NCBI RefSeq assembly: GCF_017426705.2
Contig: NZ_CP147251.1
Coordinates: forward strand, 1,712,501-1,776,500
Source of the DNA: Enterococcus sp. DIV2402
GTDB lineage: Bacteria; Bacillota; Bacilli; Lactobacillales; Enterococcaceae
Length of the DNA: 64,000 bases
Direction of reading: 5' to 3'
Shown one piece after another: positions 26,376-37,245 of this stretch. The notes under the pieces were generated by a model. It saw only the letters and a program-made list of their open reading frames with translations. It did not search any database and was not told where the DNA came from. The translations under genes were made by a program, and so were the position numbers. How positions within the stretch are numbered: the stretch's first letter is position 1; each line of letters opens with the position of its first letter.

Positions 26376-27860
26376 ATGACTTTATTATATAAAAGCACGC
26401 GAGACGCAGGGAACATCGTATCAGCTTCGCAAGCAATTCTACAAGGATTAGCGACAGATGGCGGTTTATACGTGCCAACAGAACTACCAAAACTTACATT
26501 AGATTTTGATGAATTAGCAAAACAAAGTTACCAAGAAGTCGCTTTTACCATTATGAGCGCATTTTATCCTGATTTTACAGAAGAAGAATTACGTCACTGT
26601 ATTCATTCAGCCTATGATGAAAAATTTGATGATGCAGCCATTGCGCCTGTTGTCAAAAAAGGAAACGATTATTATTTAGAATTGTTTCACGGTTCAACTA
26701 TTGCGTTTAAAGATATGGCGTTATCAATTTTACCGTATTTAATGACAACTTCTGCCAAGAAAAATGGCGTTGATTCAGAAATCGTTATTTTGACGGCTAC
26801 TTCTGGTGATACAGGTAAAGCAGCTATGGCTGGTTTTGCTGATGTTCCTGGTACAAAAATTATTGTTTTTTATCCAAGAGACGGTGTCAGCAAAATTCAA
26901 GAAAAACAAATGGTTACTCAAAAAGGTGACAATACGTATGTGGTGGCGATTGATGGCAATTTTGATGATGCGCAATCAACAGTTAAAGCGTTGTTTAACG
27001 ATGAAGCTTTAAAACAAAAATTAGCAGAAAACGGTAAGCAATTTTCTTCTGCCAATTCAATTAATATTGGCCGTTTGATTCCACAAGTTGTTTATTATGT
27101 ATATGCCTATGCACAATTAGTGAAAGCTGAAGAAATTAAAAATGGGGATCAAATCAATGTTTCTGTTCCTACGGGGAATTTCGGAAATATTTTAGCAGGT
27201 TATTATGCGAAACAGTTAGGTGTACCGTTTAATCAATTAATTTGTGCCTCAAATCCTAATAAAGTGTTAACTGATTTCTTCCAAACAGGTGTTTATGACC
27301 GCAACCGTCCATTCTTTGTTACATCTTCACCATCAATGGATATTTTAATTTCAAGCAACTTAGAACGTTTGATTTTCCACCTAACTGGCGATGATGTGAC
27401 TAAAACCAAAGAATTAATGGACCAATTAAGTTCAGCAGGTTCATATGAAATAACGCCAGAAATGAAAGCAAAATTAGCAGATTTTTACGGTGATTTTGCT
27501 ACGGAAGAAGAAACAAAACAAGCGATTGAAAAAGTATACCAAGCAGCAAATTACGTGATTGATCCGCATACGGCTGTAGCAGCTGGGGTTTTAGAAAAAT
27601 ATCAAGCACAATCTGATTTACCAGCATTAGTTGTTTCAACAGCTAGTCCATATAAATTCCCACGTGTAGTTGTTGAAGCTTTAACGAACACGGTAACAGA
27701 TAAAGATGACTTTGAACTAGTTCATGAATTAAATGGATTATCCAATGTAGCAATTCCAAAAGCAGTGACTGAGCTTAATGATGCGCCGATTCGTCATAAT
27801 CGTGTCATTGCAGCAGGAGATATGAAAGCTTGCGTGGAAGACCTCTTAGGCGTGAATTAA
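26376..27860 (+). CDS. thrC: Threonine synthase
   Basis: The 494-residue PLP enzyme turns O-phosphohomoserine into threonine. The Schiff-base lysine lies in GSTIAFKDMALS (about residue 112). TATSGDTGKAA and VSVPTGNFGNILAGYYA are the phosphate-binding blocks. Length and layout match the longer class of threonine synthases found in many Firmicutes and yeast. AAGGGAGAG precedes the ATG. It stands alone; hom and thrB are not in the window. A 22-bp-stem terminator follows. Confidence 0.95.
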   Translation: MTLLYKSTRDAGNIVSASQAILQGLATDGGLYVPTELPKLTLDFDELAKQSYQEVAFTIMSAFYPDFTEEELRHCIHSAYDEKFDDAAIAPVVKKGNDYYLELFHGSTIAFKDMALSILPYLMTTSAKKNGVDSEIVILTATSGDTGKAAMAGFADVPGTKIIVFYPRDGVSKIQEKQMVTQKGDNTYVVAIDGNFDDAQSTVKALFNDEALKQKLAENGKQFSSANSINIGRLIPQVVYYVYAYAQLVKAEEIKNGDQINVSVPTGNFGNILAGYYAKQLGVPFNQLICASNPNKVLTDFFQTGVYDRNRPFFVTSSPSMDILISSNLERLIFHLTGDDVTKTKELMDQLSSAGSYEITPEMKAKLADFYGDFATEEETKQAIEKVYQAANYVIDPHTAVAAGVLEKYQAQSDLPALVVSTASPYKFPRVVVEALTNTVTDKDDFELVHELNGLSNVAIPKAVTELNDAPIRHNRVIAAGDMKACVEDLLGVN

Positions 27861-27871
27861 CCAATTAAAAA

Positions 27872-27930
27872 TAACTATCCGAACAATAGAGCATATCATT
27901 CTTATGCTCTATTGTTCGGATAGTTTGTTT
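27872..27930 (+). terminator. Terminator of thrC
   Basis: ACTATCCGAACAATAGAGCATA pairs over about 22 bp with its complement ending in CGGATAGT, followed by TTGTTTT. Confidence 0.92.
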
Positions 27931-27944
27931 TGCGTCAACTGCAT

Positions 27945-28127
27945 TTATTTTTTCTTCATAACAGTCATGATAGTAAGTGGCACAGTTAATACAATATAAC
28001 CAATAATACTAACGACCAGCATATATACCCATTGATTTGTAATAGGAAATACATTTGCCAATAAGATTGCGACAACAATTGAAGCAAAGTAGCAAACAAA
28101 TAACTGAATAAAACGTTTTGCAGACAT
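27945..28127 (-). CDS. Small membrane protein, 60 residues, unknown
   Basis: I do not recognise it. There are two hydrophobic helices (about residues 7-27 and 33-55) and a basic end (MTVMKKK). GAAGG precedes the ATG at about nine bases. It lies downstream of metQ on the same strand, but with a 190-base gap. Function unknown. Confidence 0.6.
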   Translation of the reverse strand: MSAKRFIQLFVCYFASIVVAILLANVFPITNQWVYMLVVSIIGYIVLTVPLTIMTVMKKK

Positions 28128-28318
28128 TTAAAAACCTTCTATCTTTACTAGGATGGTTTTATTGTATCGAATAATCTTTTAAAATTCTACTTTATTTTCC
28201 ATTTCAACTCATAAATTAATGCTGTTTATATTTTCCTTTGCTAGTATTAAATGTCAGCAATGAGAGACAATTTTAGTTGAATTATCGTGAGTACATCTGT
28301 GTGCATTGCTCAAACTTC

Positions 28319-29143
28319 TTACTTTTGTAAATCAGCTGGAATGAACCAATAATTATCTTGATTTTTTCCTTTTAAAAAATCTGCAAATTCATCAGATTTA
28401 TAGGCAGCAACAATATCTTTTGCCCATTGTTCATTCGCATTCTTTTTATCCACAGTGACCACTAATTCATATTCTTTTAAAATATCTTCGCTTAATAAAC
28501 TATTTTCAGCAGGAATTTCAGCACTATACACAATGCTTCCAGGAATTACGCCAAAATCAATATCTTGCAGGCTTCGAGGAATTTGAGCAGAATCCATAGC
28601 AACAATATCTAAATCTAAGGGGTTTTCTTTAATATTGCTGGTTGTTGCCGCTACTGGTTCAATTGTTTCATCCAATTTAATCCACCCTGCTTTTTCTAAT
28701 AGTAGTAATGCTCGAGCAGTGTTGGATGCATCTTCAGGAATAGCTATTGTGTCGCCTTCTTCAACTTGCTTCAAGCTATCTTTGCGTCCACCAAAAAGCC
28801 CAGCAGGAACTGTTGGAATAGAGACCAATCCGACTAAATTCGCCTCACTGTTTTCATTAAAGTTTTCTAGATAAGCTGTGTGCTGGTCCACATTGACATC
28901 AATTTCACCTTCATTTAGTGCAACATCTGCTTGTAAAAGAGCATCAAAAGCTGTTTCAGTTACTTGATAACCTTCTTTTTCTAAGATTGGTTTGATACCT
29001 TCTAAAAACAACTCACTGTAAGGTCCCGGAGAGGTTCCAACACGAATATTGGTGTTTTCAGTTTTATTTGTATTGCCACATCCCGATAATAAAAGCACTG
29101 TTCCAACTAACCCGACAATCCCACTTAATACTGATTTTTTCAT
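28319..29143 (-). CDS. metQ: Methionine-binding lipoprotein MetQ (NlpA family)
   Basis: This 274-residue lipoprotein has a lipobox LSGCG (Cys about residue 22). The NlpA-family blocks RVGTSPGPYSELF, DVNVDQHTAYLENFN and PEDASNTARALLLLEKAGWI mark the binding protein of the MetNPQ methionine importer. The T-box leader with an AUG specifier just upstream supports methionine as ligand. No MetN ATPase or MetP permease is adjacent, so it must use subunits coded elsewhere. AGGAGG precedes the ATG. Confidence 0.92.
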   Translation of the reverse strand: MKKSVLSGIVGLVGTVLLLSGCGNTNKTENTNIRVGTSPGPYSELFLEGIKPILEKEGYQVTETAFDALLQADVALNEGEIDVNVDQHTAYLENFNENSEANLVGLVSIPTVPAGLFGGRKDSLKQVEEGDTIAIPEDASNTARALLLLEKAGWIKLDETIEPVAATTSNIKENPLDLDIVAMDSAQIPRSLQDIDFGVIPGSIVYSAEIPAENSLLSEDILKEYELVVTVDKKNANEQWAKDIVAAYKSDEFADFLKGKNQDNYWFIPADLQK

Positions 29144-29163
29144 TTAATTTCCTCCTTGTGTAA

Positions 29164-29440
29164 TAAAAAAATCCCTAGAAGAATTCATTCTTCTAAGGAT
29201 GTACGGCTGACATGTTACCACCTTGATTTATGCGCATTTCACAATCGCGCAACTCATGAAGTAAAGGTTCTTACTTCTGCTTGATAACGGAAGCATCCGC
29301 TTGCGACTATCATGGATGAGTCATCGCAATCACTCCAAAGTCATGTTCACACCTACATTTTCATCTCTTCTCAGCTACCGAGACTCTCTGTTGGAAAAAG
29401 GATAGGTGTTACTCTCTTTATCAACGTGTTTGTTGATTTG
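29164..29440 (-). ncRNA. Methionine-specific T-box leader riboswitch of metQ
   Basis: The minus-strand leader has Stem I with the AGAGAGTA element and the specifier region GAACATGACTTTGGAGTG, where the specifier codon is ATG (29344-29342). The T-box sequence AAGGTGGTAACATG (about 29226-29209) contains UGGU, complementary to the ACCA end expected for tRNA-Met. The terminator hairpin with AGAAGAAT/ATTCTTCT arms and seven Ts (29199-29164) follows. Uncharged tRNA-Met would favour the antiterminator and allow metQ expression. Confidence 0.93.
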
Positions 29441-29446
29441 ATTTGA

Positions 29447-29475
29447 ATCATAACAAAGGAAAAATAACATGTCAA
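29447..29475 (-). promoter_or_regulatory. Promoter of the metQ T-box transcript
   Basis: On the minus strand, TTGACA (29475-29470), a 17-bp spacer and TATGAT (29452-29447) form a near-perfect sigma-A promoter placed just before the T-box leader. Confidence 0.85.
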
Positions 29476-29611
29476 CGGAGATAAGTTTAAATAGCAAGGG
29501 TTTCAGAGTTATGATAGCTTTTAGTTATCGTAAAAAAAGACTATCGAATAAACAAATAATCTTTCAAGCTATTTCGGAAATCAGAGAAAGGCGTATGAGC
29601 TATACAATAAA

Positions 29612-30370
29612 TCAATCAAGCAATAATGTACGTAAATCTTTCTGCATACTTTTTGAAATATGCAATGTATTAGTTAAGTAATTGTCCATACTGCCAAATT
29701 CGTTAGCAACAGTCTGATAAAATGTATCTAAAAATTCCGTCTCAACATTTAGTGCGACATCTAGCGCATCAGTTACTTCTTTAGAAGCACCATTGTCTTT
29801 GGCAAGTTGAATAATTTCTTGATTTTCTTTGACACGTAAGGTATTTGTTTCTAAATAATCTTGATAAATAATGGATTGGGGGATATCTAATATTTCTAAC
29901 AATAAAGCGGCAGATACACCTGTCCGATCTTTTCCTGCAAAACAATGAAATAAGAAACTATTTTTTTCTGAGACACTTAAGGCAGCTTCAATCATTTTTG
30001 AAAAACCAACTTGAGCACCAGGATTTATCGTCATTGTATGATAAATTTCATGCATGTATTCACGCGCTCGTTCGGCAGAGCCAATTTTAATAAAATCTCC
30101 TAAACTTGCACCTTCATCAGTGATATTTTGGAAAATATCAATATGAACATAATCTATGTTATTAAATACTTTGTCTGGTCGTTCACTCACTTCTTCAAGA
30201 GAGCGCAAGTCTACAATTTTCGCCAATTGATAGGCAGTGATTAATTGCTCTTGGTCATGCGGTGAAATACGTGATAATTCACCTGATCGTAATAATTTTT
30301 TTGGTAAAATAGTTTGACCTTGACGATTGGTTAGGCCACCTAAATCTCGAAAATTTGTAATGGTTTCCAT
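29612..30370 (-). CDS. Tyrosine/serine protein phosphatase-like, PTP superfamily
   Basis: The 252-residue protein has the P-loop HCFAGKDRTGVSAALLLE (Cys-X5-Arg, about residue 142) and the N-terminal NFRDLGGL motif, which mark the Y_phosphatase3 group (LipA/Iph-like bacterial phosphatases). Substrates may be phosphotyrosine, phosphoserine or phosphoinositide. There is no signal peptide, so a cytoplasmic location is expected. AAAGGAGTG precedes the ATG. Confidence 0.88.
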   Translation of the reverse strand: METITNFRDLGGLTNRQGQTILPKKLLRSGELSRISPHDQEQLITAYQLAKIVDLRSLEEVSERPDKVFNNIDYVHIDIFQNITDEGASLGDFIKIGSAERAREYMHEIYHTMTINPGAQVGFSKMIEAALSVSEKNSFLFHCFAGKDRTGVSAALLLEILDIPQSIIYQDYLETNTLRVKENQEIIQLAKDNGASKEVTDALDVALNVETEFLDTFYQTVANEFGSMDNYLTNTLHISKSMQKDLRTLLLD

Positions 30371-30453
30371 TTAAAGCACTCCTTTATGTCGTTTTATCAC
30401 CCAATATAGAATAGTTTAACATATTTTTGAAAAGGATTGAGCTAAAAATAATT

Positions 30454-30482
30454 TTGAATATTTATTAAAAAACAATTATAAT
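30454..30482 (+). promoter_or_regulatory. Promoter of the GH1 gene
   Basis: TTGAAT (30454-30459), a 17-bp spacer and TATAAT (30477-30482) lie 43 bases before the start codon. Confidence 0.75.
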
Positions 30483-30504
30483 AAAGGTGTTTACAATGTA
30501 TTGA

Positions 30505-31947
<1,443 letters not shown>

Positions 31948-31953
31948 TAAACG

Positions 31954-31988
31954 AAACACTTTCTGATGAATAAACAGGAAGTGTTTTT
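31954..31988 (+). terminator. Terminator of the GH1 gene
   Basis: AACACTTTCTG pairs with CAGGAAGTGTT (one wobble), followed by five Ts. Confidence 0.82.
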
Positions 31989-32011
31989 CAATCGTTAGGA
32001 GAGAAGTATAC

Positions 32012-33028
32012 ATGACAAAAAAACTATTTGAATCTATTGAAATTCGTAATCTAACACTAAAAAATCGGATTGTAATGTCTCCAATGTGTATGTATTCAGC
32101 AAAAGATGGAGAAGTGACACCTTGGCATGTGACTCACTACGCTTCACGTGCAGTCGGGCAAGTGGGCTTAATTATTTTAGAAGCTACAGCAGTGAAACCA
32201 GAAGGCCGTATTAGTGTGAATGATTTAGGAATTTGGTCAGATAAGCAAATTGAAGGATTAAAAAAAATTACTAGTGCTGTTAAAGCAAGTGGTGCAGCTG
32301 TGGGAATTCAATTAGCTCATGCGGGTAGAAAAGCGGAACTACCAGAAGAAATCTTTGCACCTTCAGCAATTGCTTTTGATGAACAGTCAAAAACACCCCA
32401 AGAGATGTCGTTAACAGATATTGAAAATGTCATTGCAGCTTTTCGTCAAGCTGCAATTCGTGCCAAGCAAGCAGATTTTGATATGATAGAAATCCATGCA
32501 GCACATGGTTATTTAATCAACCAATTTTTATCGCCTTTAGCAAATCGCCGTCAAGATAAATATGGTGGATCTTTAGAAAATCGCTATCGTTTATTAAAAG
32601 AAGTTATTTCTGCTGTTCGTGAGGTTTGGGATAAAGCAATTTTTGTGCGTATATCTGCTCATGATTATGTGACAGGTGGTATGACACCTGCTGATTATGT
32701 ACCTGTTGCTAAATGGTTAAAAGAACAAGAGGTAGATTTAATCGATGTTAGTTCAGGAGCTGTTGTGTTAGCGACAATTGATGTTTATCCAGGTTATCAA
32801 GTTCCTTTTGCAGAATTGGTTCGGAAAGAAGCTGGAATACGAACTGGTGCTGTGGGTCTGATTCAAACAGGTATTCAAGCAGAAGAAATTTTAAAAAATG
32901 AACGTGCCGATTTAATTTTTTTAGGTAGAGAGTTACTTCGTGATCCTTATTGGGCATACCATGCTGCTAAAGAATTACGTACAGAAATCGAGGCACCCGA
33001 ACAATACCGTCGTGGTTGGTTATTTTAA
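32012..33028 (+). CDS. namA: Old yellow enzyme family NADPH dehydrogenase (YqjM/NamA-like)
   Basis: The 338-residue FMN-dependent oxidoreductase reduces activated C=C bonds. It shows the YqjM-type N-terminus [14 protein letters not shown] with the FMN-tuning Cys, HAGRKAE, the active-site [25 protein letters not shown], and C-terminal [14 protein letters not shown]. Length matches the 338-residue Bacillus enzyme. AGGAGAG precedes the ATG. It is a single gene with its own terminator. Confidence 0.92.
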   Translation: MTKKLFESIEIRNLTLKNRIVMSPMCMYSAKDGEVTPWHVTHYASRAVGQVGLIILEATAVKPEGRISVNDLGIWSDKQIEGLKKITSAVKASGAAVGIQLAHAGRKAELPEEIFAPSAIAFDEQSKTPQEMSLTDIENVIAAFRQAAIRAKQADFDMIEIHAAHGYLINQFLSPLANRRQDKYGGSLENRYRLLKEVISAVREVWDKAIFVRISAHDYVTGGMTPADYVPVAKWLKEQEVDLIDVSSGAVVLATIDVYPGYQVPFAELVRKEAGIRTGAVGLIQTGIQAEEILKNERADLIFLGRELLRDPYWAYHAAKELRTEIEAPEQYRRGWLF

Positions 33029-33067
33029 AAAAGCTTGTCAGCCGTTTTGGCTGACAAGCTTTTTTTA
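33027..33067. terminator. Bidirectional terminator between the OYE gene and glmS
   Basis: AAAAAAGCTTGTCAGCC (33027-33043) pairs with GGCTGACAAGCTTTTTT (33049-33065) over five bases. It ends right at the glmS stop codon. Confidence 0.93.
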
Positions 33068-34879
33068 TTATTCTACCGTCACAGATTTAGCTAAGTTACG
33101 TGGTTTATCGACATCGTAACCACGTTGTAAAGTAGCGAAATAAGCAATTAATTGTGTTGGAATAACAGAAACTAAAGAAGTTAATAATGGGTGTACATTC
33201 GGTAAAACTAATTGATCCGTTGGTCTTGCCAAGTCTTCGCTAGCAATCACAACAGTTTTTGCTCCACGGCTTTCAACTTCTTTTAGATTTCCACGAGTAT
33301 GAGCGCCTGTATGCGCTTCTGTGATTACGCCGATAACTGGTGTATCATCTTCAATCAAAGCGATTGTTCCGTGTTTCAATTCACCTGCTGCAAAACCTTC
33401 TGCTTGGATATATGAAATTTCTTTTAATTTTAAAGAAGCCTCGCAAGAAACGTAGTAATCATTGCCACGACCAATATAAAAAGCGTTGCGTGTTCCTGTT
33501 AAATAATCTTCTGTCAATTGTGAAATGACAGCTTTTTCACTAATCATTGTTTCCATCGCAGAAGCAACTAATGCTAGTTCGTGGAATACGTCAAATTCTT
33601 TGGCAGCTGCGATTTGTTTCACTTCACCAATCCCTTTGGCAAATAGAGCTAAAACAGCGATTTGACCAGTATAAGCTTTGGTTGAAGCTACAGCAATTTC
33701 TGGACCAGCATGTAGTAACAACGTATATTTTGCTTCACGTGAAAGAGTTGAACCTGCCACGTTAGTAATTGTCAATGAAGGGTGATTCAAACGGTTAATT
33801 TGGACCAACACTTGACGACTGTCTGCTGTTTCACCACTTTGCGTTAAGAAAATAAAGAATGGTTTTTGTGACAACAATGGCATGTTGTAGCCAAATTCAC
33901 TTGATAAATGTACTTCAACAGGGATTTCTGTTGTTTTTTCAATCAGTTGTTTGGCAGCTAAACCAGCATTGTAACTTGTACCGCAAGCAACGATGTAAAT
34001 ACGATCGCTGGTGATGACTTCATCAACTAGTTCTTGATCTAATTTGATTGCACCATTTTCTGCTTGATATTCTTGGACAAGACGACGCATAACAGCCGGT
34101 TGTTCGTCAATTTCTTTCAACATGTAATAAGGATAAGTTCCTTTTTCAATATCTGTTAAATCCAATTGTGCTTCATAAGATTCGCGATAAACATTGTTGC
34201 CTTTTTCGTCTTCAATTTGAATGCCGTCAGCAGTTACAGTAACCATTTCACCATCAACGATTTCAACAAAATGACTTGTTTGATCTAGCATTGCTAAAGC
34301 ATCGCTACAAATAACATTGAAGCCATCACCAAGACCAATTAATAGTGGGCTTTTATTTTTGGCAACATAGATTGTTTCGCCATCTTCTTTATCGACTAAA
34401 GCAAAAGCATATGAACCTTGAATGATTGTCAATGCTTTTTGGAATGCTTCTTTTGTTGAAAGTTGTTCGTTTTCCATTAAAGCTGCAACTAAATGAACAG
34501 CGATTTCCGTATCTGTTTCACCATAAAAAGTGTCATCTGTTAAGTACATTTGACGAATTTCTTCAAAGTTTTCAATGACGCCGTTATGAACAAGAACTAG
34601 ACGACCATTTTGAGAAGTGTGAGGATGAGCATTTTCTTCAGATGGTTTGCCATGTGTTGCCCAACGTGTATGGCCAATACCAATCGTTCCGTTTACTTCT
34701 TCTGTCATTTTTTCTTCTAAGTTTTTAATACGACCTTGTGCTTTAATTAAATGATTGTTTTGTTCATCAGCTACAAATAGACCTGCTGAGTCATAGCCAC
34801 GATATTCTAAACGTTCCAATCCGTTAATAATAATTTTTTCTGCATGTTCTTTTCCTACGATTCCTACGATTCCGCACAT
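33068..34879 (-). CDS. glmS: Glutamine-fructose-6-phosphate aminotransferase (isomerizing)
   Basis: The 603-residue enzyme makes glucosamine-6-phosphate for cell-wall synthesis. The class II glutamine amidotransferase domain starts with the catalytic Cys2 (MCGIVGIVG). Two SIS sugar isomerase domains follow (CGTSYNAGLAAKQL, LTQSGETADS, STKAYTGQ). The C-terminus DKPRNLAKSVTVE is the conserved family end. A glmS ribozyme lies in its leader, so its mRNA is cut when glucosamine-6-phosphate is high. Confidence 0.97.
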   Translation of the reverse strand: MCGIVGIVGKEHAEKIIINGLERLEYRGYDSAGLFVADEQNNHLIKAQGRIKNLEEKMTEEVNGTIGIGHTRWATHGKPSEENAHPHTSQNGRLVLVHNGVIENFEEIRQMYLTDDTFYGETDTEIAVHLVAALMENEQLSTKEAFQKALTIIQGSYAFALVDKEDGETIYVAKNKSPLLIGLGDGFNVICSDALAMLDQTSHFVEIVDGEMVTVTADGIQIEDEKGNNVYRESYEAQLDLTDIEKGTYPYYMLKEIDEQPAVMRRLVQEYQAENGAIKLDQELVDEVITSDRIYIVACGTSYNAGLAAKQLIEKTTEIPVEVHLSSEFGYNMPLLSQKPFFIFLTQSGETADSRQVLVQINRLNHPSLTITNVAGSTLSREAKYTLLLHAGPEIAVASTKAYTGQIAVLALFAKGIGEVKQIAAAKEFDVFHELALVASAMETMISEKAVISQLTEDYLTGTRNAFYIGRGNDYYVSCEASLKLKEISYIQAEGFAAGELKHGTIALIEDDTPVIGVITEAHTGAHTRGNLKEVESRGAKTVVIASEDLARPTDQLVLPNVHPLLTSLVSVIPTQLIAYFATLQRGYDVDKPRNLAKSVTVE

Positions 34880-34927
34880 AATGAGTTTCCTACTTTCTTT
34901 TTGTCATTATGTATTTCTAACTGCGTG

Positions 34928-35060
34928 ACAAGTTTTTTGTGAAGGCTTCACAGCCTTTTTTTGTACTTGTCTGTAGAGTGCAGACCCTAGAGCCACCCGC
35001 CGAATATTCGATAAGCTCTATCCTCGTCATCTATCAAATTTTTTTAATAGATCTGGCGCT
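34928..35060 (-). ncRNA. glmS self-cleaving ribozyme/riboswitch
   Basis: The minus-strand leader of glmS carries the ribozyme core: AGCGCC at the cleavage site (A at 35060, G at 35059), ATGACGAGGAT, TTATCGAA and CGGCGGGTGGCTC, followed by a long hairpin (AAGGCTGTGAAGCCTT) closed by ACAAGT/ACTTGT. Glucosamine-6-phosphate acts as cofactor for cleavage, which leads to mRNA decay. The order and spacing fit the known class. Confidence 0.94.
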
Positions 35061-35260
35061 TAAAATTGGTATAGTCTATATTTATTTGTTTCTTTTTAGA
35101 AATACATTGGTAATCATATACATAATCACGTTATAAGTCAACAAAAAAATTAATAAAATTAAATTGGTCTAATTTAATTATTGGAAAAATAGAGAAAAAT
35201 AGGTTTTCCCTATCAAAATTTTAGTGAATTCGATACAATGATAGAGAAAGAGGGGATAGT
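35061..35260. other. Divergent promoter region between glmS and the 94-residue gene
   Basis: AT-rich. TACAAT at 35234-35239 is a likely -10 box for the plus-strand gene. The glmS promoter must lie just outside the ribozyme (about 35070-35110, minus strand), where TATAGA-like boxes are weak. Confidence 0.45.
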
Positions 35261-35545
35261 ATGTCAGAAGTTCAAGCGATGACTTTTAAAGAACTAAAAG
35301 AAATTGTACAACAATTGGAAAATGCTAACGTATCTGATGAGACAAAAGTCATGTTAGACACAGGATGGGACAGTTTGCAAGAAATTTTACCGCAATCTAT
35401 TCAAATGAAAGAAGCACGTTCATTTAAAGTGCAAGATGTTTTAACAGAAGAATTTTTTGGTGGCTATGCATTGATTGAAAAAGCGGAGAAAATGAATGCA
35501 GATGGACCAATCGAACAGGTAATTGTGATTGAAAATTTATATTGA
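35261..35545 (+). CDS. Hypothetical protein, 94 residues
   Basis: I do not recognise this soluble, acidic protein (MSEVQAMTFKELKEIVQQLE...). The sequence LDTGWDSLQEILPQSIQ in the middle and EQVIVIENLY at the end look like a folded alpha/beta domain. AGAGGGG precedes the ATG. It lies 15 bases before sppA and is probably in its operon. Confidence 0.7.
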   Translation: MSEVQAMTFKELKEIVQQLENANVSDETKVMLDTGWDSLQEILPQSIQMKEARSFKVQDVLTEEFFGGYALIEKAEKMNADGPIEQVIVIENLY

Positions 35546-35560
35546 TAAAGGAGACTGTCA

Positions 35561-36583
35561 ATGAATACAAGGAGATGGGTAGCGGTAGCAATTGCCGTTG
35601 GATTATTTATTTTTTCAGGAATTGCTGTATTGATACAACCGAAACAAGAAGAATCGGATGCACTAAGTGGTTTAAATGCATTGCTTTATGGAACAAATGA
35701 ACTAACGGAATATGTAGTTGAGCCTGGAGATGAGCAACGGCGCATTGCACATTTGTACGTAGAAGGTGAAATTTCTGATACTGGTAGCAGTTTGTTTGCA
35801 ACAGAAGGATATAACCATCAAGTCTTTTTGGAACAGTTAAAACAAATTCAATATGATCCAACGATTGCCGGCGTGTTATTAGAAGTAAACTCACCAGGTG
35901 GAGGCGTTTATCAAAGTGCAGAAATTGCTAAAGAAATTCGCAAAATTCAAGAACTAGAGGTGCCGATTTATGTAACGATGACGCAAATGGCTGCAAGTGG
36001 CGGTTATTACATTTCTGCTTCAGCAGATAAAATCTTTGCTACCGATGAAACAGTGACAGGGTCGATTGGGGTCATTATGAGTGGAGTTAATTATGCGGGT
36101 TTGTTTGAAAAACTGGGAATTGAAGATGCCACATATAAAAGCGGTGCGTTAAAAGATGTCGGTTCTGGTGCACGAAAAGCAACAGCAGAAGATAAGGAAG
36201 TGTTACAAACGTTTGTAAATAACTCGTATAATCGTTTTGTAAAAGTTGTCTCAGAAGGTCGTCAAATGCCGGAAGATCAAGTGCGCAAAATTGCGGATGG
36301 TCGTATTTATGATGGGCAACAGGCATTGGATAATGGTTTAGTGGATGCGATAGGTTTTCCAGAAGAAGCACTTGAAGCATTACGAACAGAGCAACAACTA
36401 GAAAATGCTGCATTAATTGAATACGAACTTTCAGCAACCGGTTTTGCAAATACTTGGTTTGGTTCGAAATTAGCGGAAGTTCAAGGATTAAAACCATCCG
36501 AAAGTAGCCGAGTATTAACAATCCTTGAAAGTATCGGCACACCAGATGCGCCAAAACCTTTATATTACTATGGAGGTGAATAA
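35561..36583 (+). CDS. sppA: Signal peptide peptidase SppA, S49 family
   Basis: The 340-residue membrane-anchored protease cuts left-over signal peptides. One N-terminal hydrophobic helix (about residues 6-23) anchors it. The S49 region has LLEVNSPGGGVYQSAEI, then the serine motif in MAASGGYYISASAD (about residues 145-158), GSIGVIM, and the catalytic lysine region TYKSGALKDVGS. Size matches Firmicute SppA (single-domain, about 335 residues). AAAGGAG precedes the ATG; it is followed by the RDD gene after one base. Confidence 0.93.
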   Translation: MNTRRWVAVAIAVGLFIFSGIAVLIQPKQEESDALSGLNALLYGTNELTEYVVEPGDEQRRIAHLYVEGEISDTGSSLFATEGYNHQVFLEQLKQIQYDPTIAGVLLEVNSPGGGVYQSAEIAKEIRKIQELEVPIYVTMTQMAASGGYYISASADKIFATDETVTGSIGVIMSGVNYAGLFEKLGIEDATYKSGALKDVGSGARKATAEDKEVLQTFVNNSYNRFVKVVSEGRQMPEDQVRKIADGRIYDGQQALDNGLVDAIGFPEEALEALRTEQQLENAALIEYELSATGFANTWFGSKLAEVQGLKPSESSRVLTILESIGTPDAPKPLYYYGGE

Positions 36584-36584
36584 C

Positions 36585-37217
36585 ATGAAGCCATTAGAAA
36601 AAAAGCAATCAACCACATCAGATCATCCCGATGACTTTTATCAACAAGTGCTTACATCGTTTAAAGAAAAAGAATACACAGAAGAAGAAATTAAACAAAA
36701 GCAAACTGCGTGGCAACGATTGGTTGAGCCTCCCAAAGAATCATTAATCAATGACTTTCCTACGTATTTTTATGCGGGATTTTGGATTCGTCTATGGGCA
36801 TTTTTAATCGATATTCTTTGTATTGCTGCCATTACTGAAATCTTAATTAACGTTATTTTTCGGGCATTACATTTATCGATGTCTTCTTCGTTATTTAGTC
36901 TGTATGGTTTATTGAGTATTAGTATTTACTTGGCTTACTTTACGCTATTAACGAAACTAAATCATGGTCAGACTGTTGGTAAGATGATTTTTGGTATTCG
37001 AGTCATTGGTTTGAAAGAAGAAGAATTATCTTGGCAAACAGTTTTGATTCGTGAAGTTGCTTGTCGTTTCATTTTACAAGCCAATCCATTTTTATATTTA
37101 GGTTATTTACCTGCCGCTTTTACGAAACGTAAACAGCATGTGGGTGATTATTTAACGGATACAAGCGTTGTTACATTAAATATGATTAAAGCATTTAATA
37201 AGCAGGTTCAAATTTAA
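36585..37217 (+). CDS. RDD family membrane protein
   Basis: This 210-residue protein has a charged cytoplasmic N-terminal 65 residues and then an RDD domain with three membrane helices: AGFWIRLWAFLIDIL (Arg-Asp motif), a middle span, and NHGQTVGKMIFGIRVI. RDD proteins are often linked with SppA in Firmicutes; some move compatible solutes or ions, but the role here is unknown. The ATG at 36585 follows GGAGGTG, which lies within the end of sppA. An earlier in-frame start (36525) overlaps sppA and lacks a ribosome site. Confidence 0.85.
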   Translation: MKPLEKKQSTTSDHPDDFYQQVLTSFKEKEYTEEEIKQKQTAWQRLVEPPKESLINDFPTYFYAGFWIRLWAFLIDILCIAAITEILINVIFRALHLSMSSSLFSLYGLLSISIYLAYFTLLTKLNHGQTVGKMIFGIRVIGLKEEELSWQTVLIREVACRFILQANPFLYLGYLPAAFTKRKQHVGDYLTDTSVVTLNMIKAFNKQVQI

Positions 37218-37245
37218 ACAACTGTATAATCAATAGAAGAAAAAG

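Noticed and set aside
29469..29681. Plus-strand frame of 70 codons between the metQ promoter and the phosphatase gene
   Set aside because: It starts within the metQ promoter -35 box and overlaps the end of the phosphatase gene; its basic, low-complexity product resembles nothing known.
34939..35136. Plus-strand open frame of 65 codons upstream of glmS
   Set aside because: It is antisense to the glmS ribozyme, has no ribosome site, and its bases are explained by the ribozyme on the other strand.
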